NCBI RefSeq assembly: GCF_000239815.1
Contig: NZ_CAFK01000246.1
Span: 1 to 64,000 of the forward strand
DNA: 64,000 nucleotides
Reading direction: 5' to 3'
DNA from: Bradyrhizobium sp. STM 3843
Lineage (GTDB): Bacteria > Pseudomonadota > Alphaproteobacteria > Rhizobiales > Xanthobacteraceae
The notes under the pieces were generated by a model, which did not search any database, was not told the origin of the DNA, and saw nothing but the letters and a program-made list of their open reading frames with translations. Within the stretch, counting starts at the first letter, position 1. Every line of letters starts with the position of its first letter. Below, piece by piece: positions 36,801 to 45,526 of the stretch. The translations under genes and the position numbers were made by a program.

Positions 36801-37273
36801 CCGACGTGGCACCGACGCGGCGCCGTGATGCGGCGCTCAAATATCTGGCGCGTAACACGGCCGATTGGCCGGAGGACGAGCGCGGGAAGCTGGCGGCACG
36901 TGTGCTTGGGGTGATCGAGGAGCCGCGCTTTGCCGCCGTGTTCGCCTCAGGCAGCCGCGCGGAGGTCTCCATCGTCGGCCGGCTCAGCCTGCCCGGCCAG
37001 CCGCCGGCGCTGGTGTCCGGCCAGATCGACCGGCTGGTCGTGACCGATGCCGAGGTGCTGATCGTCGACTTCAAGACCAACCAAAGCCCGCCGTCCGAGC
37101 TCGCCGAGGTGCCGCCGGCCTATGTCCGCCAGCTCGCGCTCTACCGCGCGGTGTTGCGCCAGCTGTACCCGGACCGCGCCGTCCGCGCCGCCCTGCTCTG
37201 GACCGAAGCCCCTGAACTGATGGAGCTTTCCGCCTCCGCTCTGGACGCGGAACTGCTATCCCCGCACATCTGA
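33797..37273 (+). CDS. addA: Double-strand break repair helicase-nuclease AddA
   Basis: A 1158-residue UvrD-type helicase with a C-terminal nuclease. Walker A is ANAGSGKT (about 30-37), motif II region is LIDEAQDTSPRQW, motif V is TVHGAKGLEA and motif VI is YVAMTRAADRL; the nuclease core is VDFKTNQSP near the end. It unwinds and degrades double-strand ends with AddB. An ATG 11 codons upstream is in frame, but MVKAPRPIPAAVREAQ is the start I recall for relatives. It overlaps addB by seven bases. Confidence 0.95.
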   Translation: MVKAPRPIPAAVREAQTRASNPAASAFVSANAGSGKTHVLVQRVIRLLLDGVPPEKILCITFTKAAAANMAERVFSTLGHWVTLDDTALDHAIKEAGIPHPDAALRAAARKLFASALETPGGLKVQTIHALCTRLLQQFPFEANVPARFAVLDERDQTEMMERANLKVLLDASRAPDSAIGRALQVAMASAADVTFKDVVREACLSRDHFMAWTDGADHVDVAAAQLSQVLGVAATDTVEAIERDILDGPNLPRADWLQIAAQLDAGAKTEQKQADQLRAALAFSGSDQVDEYLCLFLTDDKQPRKSLLTKKFADANPAVAALFEAEARRLDLLIEKRRAAIMRDRTEALLRIATAAAANYRREKQERGLLDYDDLIDKTLAMLNRVSSGWVHYKLDRGVDHVLIDEAQDTSPRQWEIVAHIIEEFTAGVGARDDLVRTIFAVGDEKQSIFSFQGADPHEFDARRRQLQKRFTEAGLTFDPVSFTYSFRSGPVILHAVDQVFRDPQIYRSIHSPDIGYPIHNSLADAGPSLVELWSLCERDDTKDIEGWRAPFDGVAVTSPEVKLARRIQAEIKRLIRDGTMTGHDGSRRRLSYGDMLILVRRRGNAFDAVIQALKHAGIPVAGADRLKLTEHIAIIDLMNLADALLLPKDDLALATALKSPLFGLTDDDLFTLAWQRRGSLREALVAHAAADERLQRVVRRLQQCERRAGEETPFGFYAWLLGGDGGRRRILARLGHEANDALDEFLELALSYESKAPASLQGFMAWLRAADTEVKRDMEISRDEVRVMTVHGAKGLEASVVFLVDTTSSPSDTQRLRLIHVPDGEKEIVVWAGRKADDPKPVAAARAAMLQETEDEYRRLLYVAMTRAADRLVIGGCMPGNMNNVRPGSWYDLMARGLDAAGLQVQTIETPDGPVKRYARAEDIAALPGAEERRVTAEAIELPSWLRIEAAEAPAADLVLRPSDPGAGEQRRAKAGEAMMARSEAMQRGTLVHRLLQSLPDVAPTRRRDAALKYLARNTADWPEDERGKLAARVLGVIEEPRFAAVFASGSRAEVSIVGRLSLPGQPPALVSGQIDRLVVTDAEVLIVDFKTNQSPPSELAEVPPAYVRQLALYRAVLRQLYPDRAVRAALLWTEAPELMELSASALDAELLSPHI

Positions 37274-37371
37274 GTGACGCAACTTGACCCGGCAACCGAC
37301 CGTTCATAGCTTTGCAGGCACGATTATGGGCGCGAATCTCGCGCCGCTCTCCAACCAAACGAGGTATTCCC

Positions 37372-37692
37372 ATGGCCGTTGGCAAGGTTTCCGATACCGA
37401 TTTCGACACTGAGGTGCTGAAGGCGGACGGCCCCGTCGTCGTGGATTTCTGGGCTGAATGGTGCGGCCCCTGCCGGATGATCGCGCCGGCGCTGGATGAG
37501 ATCGCGGGCGCAATGGGCGACAAGGTCAAGATCGTGAAGCTCAACGTCGATGAGAGCCCGAAGACGGCCTCCAAATACGGCGTGATGTCGATCCCCACCC
37601 TGATGATCTTCAAGGGCGGCGAGATGGCCTCCCGCCAAGTCGGCGCCGCGCCGAAGGCGAAGCTCCAGCAGTGGATCACGGCCTCGGTCTGA
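37372..37692 (+). CDS. trxA: Thioredoxin
   Basis: A 106-residue thioredoxin of normal size. WCGPC places the active cysteines at 31 and 34; the cis-proline lies in SIPTLMIFKGG. It reduces protein disulfides and serves as electron donor to ribonucleotide reductase and peroxiredoxins in the cytoplasm. It has its own ribosome site (GAGG) and follows addA by 98 bases, the usual order in Rhizobiales. A terminator follows directly. Confidence 0.97.
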   Translation: MAVGKVSDTDFDTEVLKADGPVVVDFWAEWCGPCRMIAPALDEIAGAMGDKVKIVKLNVDESPKTASKYGVMSIPTLMIFKGGEMASRQVGAAPKAKLQQWITASV

Positions 37693-37716
37693 TCGGCGCA
37701 GAGGATTTTTTGGTTG

Positions 37717-37743
37717 AACGGCCGGCGATTTCGCCGGCCGTTT
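37717..37743 (+). terminator. Rho-independent terminator after trxA
   Basis: aacggccggcga (37717-37728) and tcgccggccgtt (37731-37742) are a perfect 12-bp stem around two bases, beginning 24 bases after the trxA stop. The T run after the stem is short (ttt). Confidence 0.75.
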
Positions 37744-37786
37744 GCGTTGAGAGCAGGAGTTTGTCGCGTTTTGAGCGTTGCCCGCC

Positions 37787-38851
37787 ATGCCCTCCCGCCT
37801 CCGCAAATCCGCTTCCCGCCACGCCGGTTTGCAGGCGATGGAGGCGCGCTCGGTCGATGCCATTCCGCGCGGCAAGGAGTGGCAATACGAGCCGAAATGG
37901 GACGGCTTCCGTTGCCTCCTGTCACGCAACGGCGAGGATGTGACGATGCAGTCGAAAGCGGGCGAGGACCTCACGCGCTATTTCCCGGAGGTGGCCGCGG
38001 CCGCACGCGAGCTGAAAGCCGAGCGCTTCGTGCTCGACGGCGAGCTCGTGGTGCCGCATGGCAAGACGTTCTCGTTCGACGACCTGCTGCAACGGATTCA
38101 TCCCGCCGCCAGCCGGGTGACGAAGCTGTCGCAGGAAACGCCGGCGCTGTTCCTGGCCTTCGATCTGCTTGCGACGGAGCGCGACGGCGAGTTGATGGAG
38201 CACAGGCTGGACGAACGCCGGCCGGCGTTGGAAGCGTTCGCGGAGGCAAACTTCCGCGGCCATCCGACCTTTCGGCTGTCGCCCGTCACGACCAGCTTTG
38301 CGACCGCCGAGAAGTGGCTGGCGCGCTCCGGCGGCGGCTCGGACGGCGTGATCGCCAAGCGCATCGACCTGCCCTATCGGCCCGATAGCCGCGACGGCAT
38401 GCAGAAGATCAAGCGCTTCCGCTCGGCCGACTGCGTGATCGGCGGCTTCCGCTACGCGACCAACAAGGGCGCGGGCGGCAAGAAGGTGGTCGGCTCGCTC
38501 CTGCTCGGCCTCTATGATGACGAAGGGCGGCTCCATCACGTTGGCTTCACCTCGGCGATCAAGAAGGAGGAGAAGCCTGCGCTGACCGCCAAGCTGGAGC
38601 CGTTGATCTCGCCGCCCGGTTTTACGGGCAATGCGCCCGGCGGCCCGAGCCGCTGGTCCACCGAACGCTCGACACAATGGTGCCCGCTGAAGCCGAAGCT
38701 CGTCATCGAAGTCTGCTACGACCATTTCTCCGGCGAGCGCTTTCGCCACGGCACTTCGATCCTGCGCTGGCGCCCGGACAAGGCGCCGCGGCAATGCACC
38801 TTCGATCAGCTCAAGCAGAAGGCGGCCGATCCGATGAAGCTGCTGGCGTGA
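37787..38851 (+). CDS. ATP-dependent DNA ligase (LigC/LigD-ligase-like)
   Basis: A 354-residue ligase of the minimal type: adenylation domain with catalytic lysine in EPKWDGFR (K37), the LDGELVV motif, SDGVIAKR, and an OB-fold with the C-terminal WRPDKAPRQC. There are no polymerase or phosphoesterase domains, so it resembles mycobacterial LigC rather than full LigD. It likely joins nicks in repair, perhaps in a Ku-associated or base-excision pathway; no ku gene is nearby. The frame opens three codons earlier at a TTG; the ATG is at 37787. Confidence 0.88.
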   Translation: MPSRLRKSASRHAGLQAMEARSVDAIPRGKEWQYEPKWDGFRCLLSRNGEDVTMQSKAGEDLTRYFPEVAAAARELKAERFVLDGELVVPHGKTFSFDDLLQRIHPAASRVTKLSQETPALFLAFDLLATERDGELMEHRLDERRPALEAFAEANFRGHPTFRLSPVTTSFATAEKWLARSGGGSDGVIAKRIDLPYRPDSRDGMQKIKRFRSADCVIGGFRYATNKGAGGKKVVGSLLLGLYDDEGRLHHVGFTSAIKKEEKPALTAKLEPLISPPGFTGNAPGGPSRWSTERSTQWCPLKPKLVIEVCYDHFSGERFRHGTSILRWRPDKAPRQCTFDQLKQKAADPMKLLA

Positions 38852-38856
38852 GGCCG

Positions 38857-39597
38857 CTACCTGATCCAGCCGGTCGCTAGCGCCGATGCCAATTCCGGCA
38901 TGCCGTTCCGCAGCGCCAGGGCCGCCATCGCCTCGTGATCATAAGGCACATGGCGGAAGGTCACCGACCATGCGCTCGCGCTTTGCTCCAGGATTGCGTA
39001 GCGCGCATCCGGGGTGCCGGCTTGAACGACGTGCGGATGCGGATGTCGGTCGCGATAGCCAGGACAGCCGACGCTGCCCGGATTGACGATCAGCCGGCCG
39101 TCCCTCAGCCGCACCGCGCGGGCGATGTGGCTATGGGCGCAGAGGATGAGGGGCTGTTCGATGCCCTCGGCAGCGGCTTCGATCGTCTCCAACGTTGCTG
39201 TCGCGATTGTCCCGTCAGCATGCACCGCCTCGAGCCAATAGATCTCGTCGCTCGCGGGCGTCGCGTGACAGAGGAAGACCTGGTCCTTGAAGACGCGCGT
39301 CGCCGGGATCGCGCGCAGCCAATCGAGATGCGCGAGGTCGAGCTGGGCATAGGCCGGCCGGTCCCAGGAGCCCATCTTCTCGACCGGTCGGTCGATCAGA
39401 TAGCGGTCGTGATTGCCGAGCACTTGGACCGCATCGAGGCCCATCAAGATGTCCATGGTCCGGCGCGCATCGAGGGCCCCGCTCGCCGTGTCGCCGAGAT
39501 TGACGATCTCCGTAATGCCTTGCGCTCTGATGTCGGCGAGCACGGCTTCCAGCGCGAGATGGTTTCCGTGGACGTCGGCAATCGCGGCGAAGCGCAT
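38857..39597 (-). CDS. Metallophosphoesterase (YfcE/MJ0936-like)
   Basis: A 246-residue calcineurin-type phosphoesterase. Metal motifs occur in order: DVHGN, GDTASG, GNHD, CHATPASD and CAHSHI, then NPGSVG. It hydrolyses phosphodiesters with two metal ions; the substrate is unknown. It ends five bases from the convergent ligase gene and starts 12 bases after folC's end on the same strand, so it may be the last gene of the trp-accD-folC run. Confidence 0.9.
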   Translation of the reverse strand: MRFAAIADVHGNHLALEAVLADIRAQGITEIVNLGDTASGALDARRTMDILMGLDAVQVLGNHDRYLIDRPVEKMGSWDRPAYAQLDLAHLDWLRAIPATRVFKDQVFLCHATPASDEIYWLEAVHADGTIATATLETIEAAAEGIEQPLILCAHSHIARAVRLRDGRLIVNPGSVGCPGYRDRHPHPHVVQAGTPDARYAILEQSASAWSVTFRHVPYDHEAMAALALRNGMPELASALATGWIR

Positions 39598-39609
39598 GGC
39601 GGATTCGAT

Positions 39610-40953
39610 CTACGCCGGCGGCGTGCCGTTGATCGCCAGCACATGGCCGGCGAGATAGAGCGAGCCGGTGATCAGGATGCGCGGCGGCAGCTCGTAGGCG
39701 AGGCGCGCGATGCCGGACAGCGCCGCTTCGACACCGGCGGCGATCTCGACGCGCATGCCGAGCGTGCGCGCGGCATCAGCCAGATCGGAAGGCGCCATCG
39801 CCTTGTCCTGATCCGGGATCGGCACGACGATGATGTGGCGCGTCAGCCCGGCGAAATTGGCGAGAAAGGCCCGTGCGTCCTTGTTGGCCATCATGCCGAC
39901 GATCACGACCAGCGGCCGTGACACCCGCTCTTCGAGGTCGCCGATCGCGGCAGCGACGACGCGGCCGCCTTCGGCATTGTGGCCGCCATCCAGCCAGATC
40001 TCGGAGCCCTGCGGTCCGAGCGTGGTCAGCGCGCCTGTCGACAGCCGCTGCATCCGTGCCGGCCATTCCGCACCGGTGATGCCGGCTTCGAAGGCTCTGG
40101 TCGGAAGCTTGAAGGTATCGATCGCGCGCAAGGTCGCGATCGCAAGCCCGGCGTTGCCGAACTGATGGCGGCCGAACAGCTTGGGTGCGGGGAGATCCAG
40201 AAGCCCGCGATCGTCCTGATAGACCAGCCGGCCGCGCTCGACATTGACATGCCAGCCTTCGCCGGCCGCAAACAGCAGCGCGCGCATGCGCTTGGCCTGT
40301 TGCTCGATCACGGCCATCGCCTCCGGCTCCTGCTCGGCCGAGATCACCGGACAGCCCCGCTTGATAATCGCAGCCTTCTCGGCGGCGATCGAGGCCAATG
40401 TAGTGCCGAGGAATTCCATGTGATCCATGCTGATCGGCGTCAGCACGCTCGCCGCGACCTGCTCGACCACATTGGTCGAGTCGAGCCGGCCGCCGAGGCC
40501 CACTTCAAGCAGGACTGCGTCCGCCGGATGCCGCGCGAACAGCAGAAAGGCGGCGACGGTCTTGACCTCGAAGAACGTGATCGGCGCGCCAGCATTCACC
40601 TGTTCGCATGTCGACAGCGCATCGCGCAGTTGGGCGTCGTCGACCAGAACGCCACCGCCGACACGGCCGAGCCGATAGCTCTCATTGATGCGGACCAGCC
40701 AGGGCGAGGTAAAGACATGAACCCGCAGGCCCGCGGCTTCCAGCATTGCGCGCAGGTAAGCGACGGTCGAGCCCTTGCCATTGGTGCCGGCGACATGGAT
40801 CACCGGCGGCAGCTGGCGCTCGGGATTGCCGAGCTGCGCCAGCAATCGGTGCATGCGATCCAGACCCAGATCGATCTGGCTCGGATGCAAGGCGGAGAGC
40901 CGCGCGATCAGCTCGTCAAGCGAAGCAGCGTGCTGGAACGCGGAGTCGTTCAC
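39610..40953 (-). CDS. folC: Bifunctional folylpolyglutamate synthase / dihydrofolate synthase
   Basis: A 447-residue Mur-ligase-fold enzyme. The P-loop reads VAGTNGKGSTVAYLRAMLEA; SPWLVRINESYRLG and the EVGLGGRLDSTN motif are also present. It adds glutamate to dihydropteroate and to reduced folates. The start is a GTG whose last two bases overlap the accD stop (GTGA), so translation is coupled to accD. The accD-folC arrangement is usual in alphaproteobacteria. Confidence 0.96.
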   Translation of the reverse strand: MNDSAFQHAASLDELIARLSALHPSQIDLGLDRMHRLLAQLGNPERQLPPVIHVAGTNGKGSTVAYLRAMLEAAGLRVHVFTSPWLVRINESYRLGRVGGGVLVDDAQLRDALSTCEQVNAGAPITFFEVKTVAAFLLFARHPADAVLLEVGLGGRLDSTNVVEQVAASVLTPISMDHMEFLGTTLASIAAEKAAIIKRGCPVISAEQEPEAMAVIEQQAKRMRALLFAAGEGWHVNVERGRLVYQDDRGLLDLPAPKLFGRHQFGNAGLAIATLRAIDTFKLPTRAFEAGITGAEWPARMQRLSTGALTTLGPQGSEIWLDGGHNAEGGRVVAAAIGDLEERVSRPLVVIVGMMANKDARAFLANFAGLTRHIIVVPIPDQDKAMAPSDLADAARTLGMRVEIAAGVEAALSGIARLAYELPPRILITGSLYLAGHVLAINGTPPA

Positions 40954-41888
40954 GCTGACGGCGCGATGGCAGGCGCTTCGGGTGCAGCGATCGCCTTCTC
41001 AGGCGGCGGCAGCTGCGGCATCGGCTTTGGAGGCTCGATGGCCGGAGATTTGGTCAGCAGCCGGCAGAGCCGCGCCAAGGTCGGGCGCAGGTCGTGGCGA
41101 TGCACGACCATGTCGACCATGCCGTGGTCGCGGAGATATTCGGCGCGCTGGAAGCCCTCCGGCAGTTTCTCGCGGATGGTCTGCTCGATCACGCGGGCGC
41201 CGGCGAAACCGATCAACGCCCCGGGCTCGGCGATCTGGACGTCACCGAGCATCGCATAGGATGCCGTCACGCCGCCGGTGGTCGGATTGGTCAGCACGAC
41301 GATATACGGCTGTCGCGCCTCGCGCAGCATCTGCACCGCAACCGTGGTGCGCGGCATCTGCATCAGGGACAGAATTCCCTCCTGCATGCGCGCGCCGCCG
41401 GAGGCCGCGAACACGATGAAGGGGCACTTCTTCTCCACCGCGAGCTCGAGCCCGCGAACGATCGCCTCGCCTGCGGCCATGCCGAGCGAACCGCCCATGA
41501 AGTCGAAATCCTGCACGGCGATCACGACGCCCATGCCTTCGAGCTTGCCATAGCCGACCTTGACGGCGTCGTTTAGCCCGGTGCGGGCGCGCGCATCCTT
41601 GATGCGGTCGGCATAGCGGCGCTCGTCACGGAATTTCAGCGGATCGGGTGTGACCTCAGGCAGCGCCACGTCGAACCAGGTCTCGTTGTCGAAGGCGGAT
41701 TTGAGCCGCGCCACTGCGCCCATGCGCATGTGGTAGTTCGAGCCGGGAATGACGAACTGGTTGGCCTCGACATCCTTGTAGAACACGAGCTGCCCGGAAT
41801 CCGGGCATTTGATCCACAGGTTCTCCGGCGTCTCCCGCCGCAGGATGTTACGGATCTTCGGCCGGACCACATTGGTAAGCCAGTTCAT
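40950..41888 (-). CDS. accD: Acetyl-CoA carboxylase carboxyltransferase subunit beta
   Basis: A 312-residue subunit of the carboxyltransferase that makes malonyl-CoA with AccA. The crotonase-like core includes FDFMGGSLGMAAGEA, FAASGGARMQEG and GVTASYAMLGD. In E. coli AccD four N-terminal cysteines bind zinc; here only C28 of that set remains (WIKCPDSGQ ... VIPGSNYHMRM), so the zinc ribbon looks lost. The C-terminal tail is alanine/proline-rich. The start ATG at 41888 has GGAG six bases upstream; a longer frame begins nine codons earlier. Confidence 0.96.
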   Translation of the reverse strand: MNWLTNVVRPKIRNILRRETPENLWIKCPDSGQLVFYKDVEANQFVIPGSNYHMRMGAVARLKSAFDNETWFDVALPEVTPDPLKFRDERRYADRIKDARARTGLNDAVKVGYGKLEGMGVVIAVQDFDFMGGSLGMAAGEAIVRGLELAVEKKCPFIVFAASGGARMQEGILSLMQMPRTTVAVQMLREARQPYIVVLTNPTTGGVTASYAMLGDVQIAEPGALIGFAGARVIEQTIREKLPEGFQRAEYLRDHGMVDMVVHRHDLRPTLARLCRLLTKSPAIEPPKPMPQLPPPEKAIAAPEAPAIAPSA

Positions 41889-41978
41889 GTATCGCTCCGT
41901 AGGACGGTCGCCCAAATCGATATATGGCGGTGAAGCCTTGGCCCGGCAAGCCGGAGCCGAGATCGGACACCAGTGACG

Positions 41979-42815
41979 CTATTCCGCCGCTTGCTTGGCA
42001 CCATGCACGCCCTGCGCGAGCGCTGCGGCAAGGTCGGCCACCGCGCTCACCGTCTTGGCGGTCGCACGCCCCTCGCCATCCAGGCTGCCTCTGACGGCAT
42101 CGACCAGAGCAGTCCCGACCACGGCGCCATCGGCATGTTCGGCAATCGAGCGCGCGGTCTCGGGGGTCCGGATGCCGAAGCCGACGCAGACCGGCAGCGC
42201 GGTGTGTCCCTTGATCCGCGACACCGCAGCGCTGACCGCCTTGGCATCCGCCGCCGCCGCGCCGGTGATGCCGGTGATCGAGACATAGTAGACGAAGCCG
42301 GAGGTGTTCGCGAGCACGGCTGGCAGGCGCTTGTCGTCGGTGGTCGGCGTTGCCAGGCGAATGAAGTTGAGCCCGGCCTTCAGCGCCGGCACGCACAGCT
42401 CGTCGTCCTCTTCCGGGGGCAGGTCGACGATGATCAGGCCGTCGACACCGGCCGTCTTCGCATCGGCCAGAAACGGTTCGACGCCATAGATGTAGATCGG
42501 GTTGTAGTAACCCATCAGTACGATCGGCGTCGCGTCGTCGCTGGCGCGGAAGCTGCGCACCATCGCCAGCGTCTTGCGCAAGGTCATGCCGGCCTTGAGC
42601 GCGCGCAGCCCGGCCGCCTGGATCGACGGACCATCGGCCATCGGATCGGTGAAGGGCATGCCGAGCTCGATGATGTCGGCGCCGGCCTGCGGCAGCGCCT
42701 TGACGATCGCAAGCGAGGTCTCGGGATCGGGATCGCCGGCCATCACGAAAGTGACGAAGGCCGAACGCGCTTCTTTCTTCAATTGCGCCAAACGCGCCTC
42801 GATGCGGGTGGTCAC
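41979..42815 (-). CDS. trpA: Tryptophan synthase alpha subunit
   Basis: A 278-residue TIM-barrel subunit. Catalytic acids lie in IIELGMPFTDP (Glu) and LIIVDLPPEE (Asp). It cleaves indole-3-glycerol phosphate to indole, which is channelled to TrpB. The start is a GTG overlapping the trpB stop by four bases (GTGA), so the two subunits are coupled, as expected for a 1:1 complex. accD follows 90 bases downstream. Confidence 0.97.
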   Translation of the reverse strand: MTTRIEARLAQLKKEARSAFVTFVMAGDPDPETSLAIVKALPQAGADIIELGMPFTDPMADGPSIQAAGLRALKAGMTLRKTLAMVRSFRASDDATPIVLMGYYNPIYIYGVEPFLADAKTAGVDGLIIVDLPPEEDDELCVPALKAGLNFIRLATPTTDDKRLPAVLANTSGFVYYVSITGITGAAAADAKAVSAAVSRIKGHTALPVCVGFGIRTPETARSIAEHADGAVVGTALVDAVRGSLDGEGRATAKTVSAVADLAAALAQGVHGAKQAAE

Positions 42816-44029
42816 GACTTTTTCCCTCGCAGGATATCACCGACCTGCGGCACGTCCTTGTCGCCGCGACCGGAGAGATTGACCACCATCAGGTGATCCT
42901 TTGGCCGTTGCGGCGCGAGCTCCATCACTTTGGCGATCGCATGCGCCGGCTCCAGCGCCGGGATGATCCCTTCCAGGCGCGACAGCAGCTGGAACGCCGC
43001 GAGCGCCTCCTCGTCGGTCGCAGACAAATATGTCACGCGACCGATCTCGTGCAGCCAGGAATGCTCCGGTCCGATGCCGGGATAATCGAGGCCGGCCGAG
43101 ATCGAATGCGCCTCCTGGATCTGTCCGTCCTCGTCCATCAAGAGATAGGTACGGTTGCCATGCAGGACGCCGGGCCGACCGCCGGCGATCGAAGCCGCAT
43201 GCAATTGCGTCAGCCCGTGGCCCGCCGCCTCCACGCCGAAGATCTCCACTGAGGGATCATCGAGGAATGGGTGGAACAGGCCCATCGCATTCGAGCCGCC
43301 GCCGATACAGGCGATGAGCGAATCCGGCAGACGACCTTCCATCTCCTGGATCTGGACGCGGGTCTCGTTGCCGATCACCGACTGGAAGTCGCGCACCATC
43401 ATCGGATAAGGGTGCGGCCCGGCGACGGTGCCGATGCAGTAGAAGGTGTTGTGGACGTTGGTGACCCAGTCGCGCAGGGCTTCGTTCATCGCGTCCTTCA
43501 AGGTGCGCGCCCCCGACTGCACCGGGACGACCTTGGCGCCCAGCATCTCCATGCGGATCACGTTCGGCTGCTGCCGCTCGACATCGACCGCGCCCATATA
43601 GACCACGCATTCGAGGCCGAAGCGGGCGCAGAGCGTCGCCGTTGCCACCCCATGCTGGCCGGCACCGGTTTCGGCGATGATCCGCTTCTTGCCCATGCGC
43701 CGCGCCATCATGATCTGGCCGAGCACGTTGTTGACCTTGTGCGAGCCCGTGTGGTTGAGCTCCTCGCGCTTGAAGTAGATCTTGGCGCCACCGAGATGTT
43801 CGGTCAGCCGCTCGGCGAAATAGAGCGGCGAGGGACGGCCGACATAGTGCTTGAGATAGCCGTCCATCTCCGCCTGGAATGCCGGATCGGCTTTCGCTTG
43901 GGCATAGGCCTTTTCGAGATCGAGGATCAACGGCATCAGCGTTTCGGCGACGAAGCGGCCGCCGAAAATGCCGAAATGCCCACGCTCGTCGGGGCCGCTG
44001 CGGAAGGAATTCGGACGTATTGTCGTCAT
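42812..44029 (-). CDS. trpB: Tryptophan synthase beta subunit
   Basis: A 405-residue PLP enzyme. The lysine of HTGSHKVNN (K98) carries the cofactor; GGGSNAMG binds its phosphate. It condenses indole with serine to tryptophan. The length is typical. Start and stop overlap trpF and trpA respectively by four bases, making a coupled trpF-trpB-trpA run. Confidence 0.98.
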   Translation of the reverse strand: MTTIRPNSFRSGPDERGHFGIFGGRFVAETLMPLILDLEKAYAQAKADPAFQAEMDGYLKHYVGRPSPLYFAERLTEHLGGAKIYFKREELNHTGSHKVNNVLGQIMMARRMGKKRIIAETGAGQHGVATATLCARFGLECVVYMGAVDVERQQPNVIRMEMLGAKVVPVQSGARTLKDAMNEALRDWVTNVHNTFYCIGTVAGPHPYPMMVRDFQSVIGNETRVQIQEMEGRLPDSLIACIGGGSNAMGLFHPFLDDPSVEIFGVEAAGHGLTQLHAASIAGGRPGVLHGNRTYLLMDEDGQIQEAHSISAGLDYPGIGPEHSWLHEIGRVTYLSATDEEALAAFQLLSRLEGIIPALEPAHAIAKVMELAPQRPKDHLMVVNLSGRGDKDVPQVGDILRGKKS

Positions 44030-44685
44030 CGGACGCTCAACTCTTCGCTGGCGCGCGCGGCGCGCACAAACTCTCGGATCATATTGCTATCTTTCACGCC
44101 CGGTGCGCGCTCGACGCCAGAGGAAACGTCGACCCCTCCCGCACCTGTGATTCGGACGGCCTCGCGGACATTGCCGGCGCTCAATCCTCCCGACACCATG
44201 AACGGCAGATCGAGCTTCAGATCATCGAGCAGATGCCAGTCGAACGTGGCGCCAAGCCCGCCCGGGCGGGTGGCGTCCTTGGGCGCACGGGCATCGAACA
44301 GGATCCGGTCGCAGACGGCCGCATAGCCGGACAGCGAAGCCAGATCGGCCGCGGTCTCGACCGGGATCGCCTTCATCACCGGCAGGCCGAAACGCTGCTT
44401 GATGTCGCGGACGCGGGCAACGCTCTCGCGACCATGAAGCTGCAGGAGATCCGGCCGCAAGGTCTCGATGACATTCTCGAACGTGACGTCGTCGGCATCG
44501 ACCGTCAGCGCCACTTTGAGCGCGCGGCCCTTGGCTTGGCGGCCGAGCTCGCGCGCCGTTTCGAGGCCGAGATGCCGAGGCGACGGCGGAAAGAACACGA
44601 ACCCCACCATGTCAGCGCCGGCGTCCAGCGCCGCGTCGAGCGTTTCGCGCGTGGTCAGGCCGCAGATTTTGACGAGCAGGGACAT
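44026..44685 (-). CDS. trpF: Phosphoribosylanthranilate isomerase
   Basis: A 219-residue TIM-barrel enzyme. The catalytic cysteine is C8 in VKICGL and the catalytic aspartate lies in RILFDARAP. It performs the Amadori rearrangement before indole-glycerol phosphate formation. The frame opens 174 bases upstream, but the ATG at 44685 matches the family start. The stop overlaps trpB (ATGA). trpE, trpG, trpD and trpC are not in the window. Confidence 0.96.
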   Translation of the reverse strand: MSLLVKICGLTTRETLDAALDAGADMVGFVFFPPSPRHLGLETARELGRQAKGRALKVALTVDADDVTFENVIETLRPDLLQLHGRESVARVRDIKQRFGLPVMKAIPVETAADLASLSGYAAVCDRILFDARAPKDATRPGGLGATFDWHLLDDLKLDLPFMVSGGLSAGNVREAVRITGAGGVDVSSGVERAPGVKDSNMIREFVRAARASEELSVR

Positions 44686-44746
44686 CAATTGGAAACGCAA
44701 TTCCGGGCAAAAAAGATCACCCCCCACAGGGGGCTTGCCGCGGGTT

Positions 44747-45139
44747 CTACAACGCAGCGCCCTGCTTGTCTCGCCCATAAGGCGCAAAAAGCCCAGCCGG
44801 AGCGGACGGGACCAGCTGCCCCTGGGAGCCCCGCGCCGCCGCCGAAGTCGCCCTGACATTGGCGAGCTCGACCCGCGCAGCCTCAGCGTCGGCCTGATGC
44901 TGACGCGCGGCCCGGCGCCAGCGTCGCTGGCCGACCCAGGTTGCGAAGCCGCCGGCGATGACGCCGACCACGGCCGCAGCGAGGATCAACACGAACAGAG
45001 GCAATGGCACCGCGGAGGCGGCATCCGTCGGGTCAAACGGATTGAACGACACGGTAACGAAATGCCGGTTGGCCACCGCAAACGCGATGAACAACAGGAA
45101 CAGCGGAATGACGATCACGGCGGTGAGGAATTTTCGCAT
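44747..45139 (-). CDS. lapA: LapA-domain membrane protein
   Basis: A 130-residue protein: membrane segments at about 4-25 and 45-72 flank a short loop containing NRHFVTVSFNPFDP, the family hallmark (an N-x-x-x-V-x-x-x-x-x-P pattern). The C-terminus is a coiled, alanine-rich cytoplasmic helix. In E. coli LapA works with LapB in setting lipopolysaccharide synthesis through LpxC; here LapB is not seen. The ATG at 45139 is chosen over a frame opening 22 codons upstream. It lies between ihfB and trpF on the same strand. Confidence 0.82.
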   Translation of the reverse strand: MRKFLTAVIVIPLFLLFIAFAVANRHFVTVSFNPFDPTDAASAVPLPLFVLILAAAVVGVIAGGFATWVGQRRWRRAARQHQADAEAARVELANVRATSAAARGSQGQLVPSAPAGLFAPYGRDKQGAAL

Positions 45140-45211
45140 GACACTCGCTCGCGACGATCGGAGCAGATCGCAAACCCGCCCGACGGCAACCGCCGCCTTG
45201 CGCAACAGGGT

Positions 45212-45526
45212 TCAGGACGAACTGGGTTCAGTCGTTTCCGTCCCCGGCTCGCGGTTCAGCCGCTCGCGCATTTCCTTGCCGGTCTTGAAGAACGGCACGC
45301 ATTTCTGGTCGACCGGCACATGGGCGCCGGTGCGGGGATTGCGCCCGGCCCGCGCCGGACGGTGTTTGACGGAAAAGGCGCCGAAACCGCGCAGCTCGAC
45401 CCGATCCCCGCGCGCCAGCGCGGCGACGATCTCGTCGAGGATCGCATTCACAATGTTCTCGACATCCCGCTGATAGAGATGCGGGTTGTGCTCGGCGATA
45501 CGCTGAACAAGCTCGGATTTGATCAT
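45212..45526 (-). CDS. ihfB: Integration host factor subunit beta
   Basis: A 104-residue HU/IHF-family protein. The signature includes ELRGFGAFSVKHR and RNPRTGAHVPV with the intercalating proline, and KCVPFFKTGKEMRERLN. The last ten residues are an acidic/serine tail beyond the family core. With IhfA it bends DNA sharply at specific sites, in transcription (notably with sigma-54) and recombination. Order sppA-ihfB-lapA is as in related genomes. Confidence 0.95.
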   Translation of the reverse strand: MIKSELVQRIAEHNPHLYQRDVENIVNAILDEIVAALARGDRVELRGFGAFSVKHRPARAGRNPRTGAHVPVDQKCVPFFKTGKEMRERLNREPGTETTEPSSS

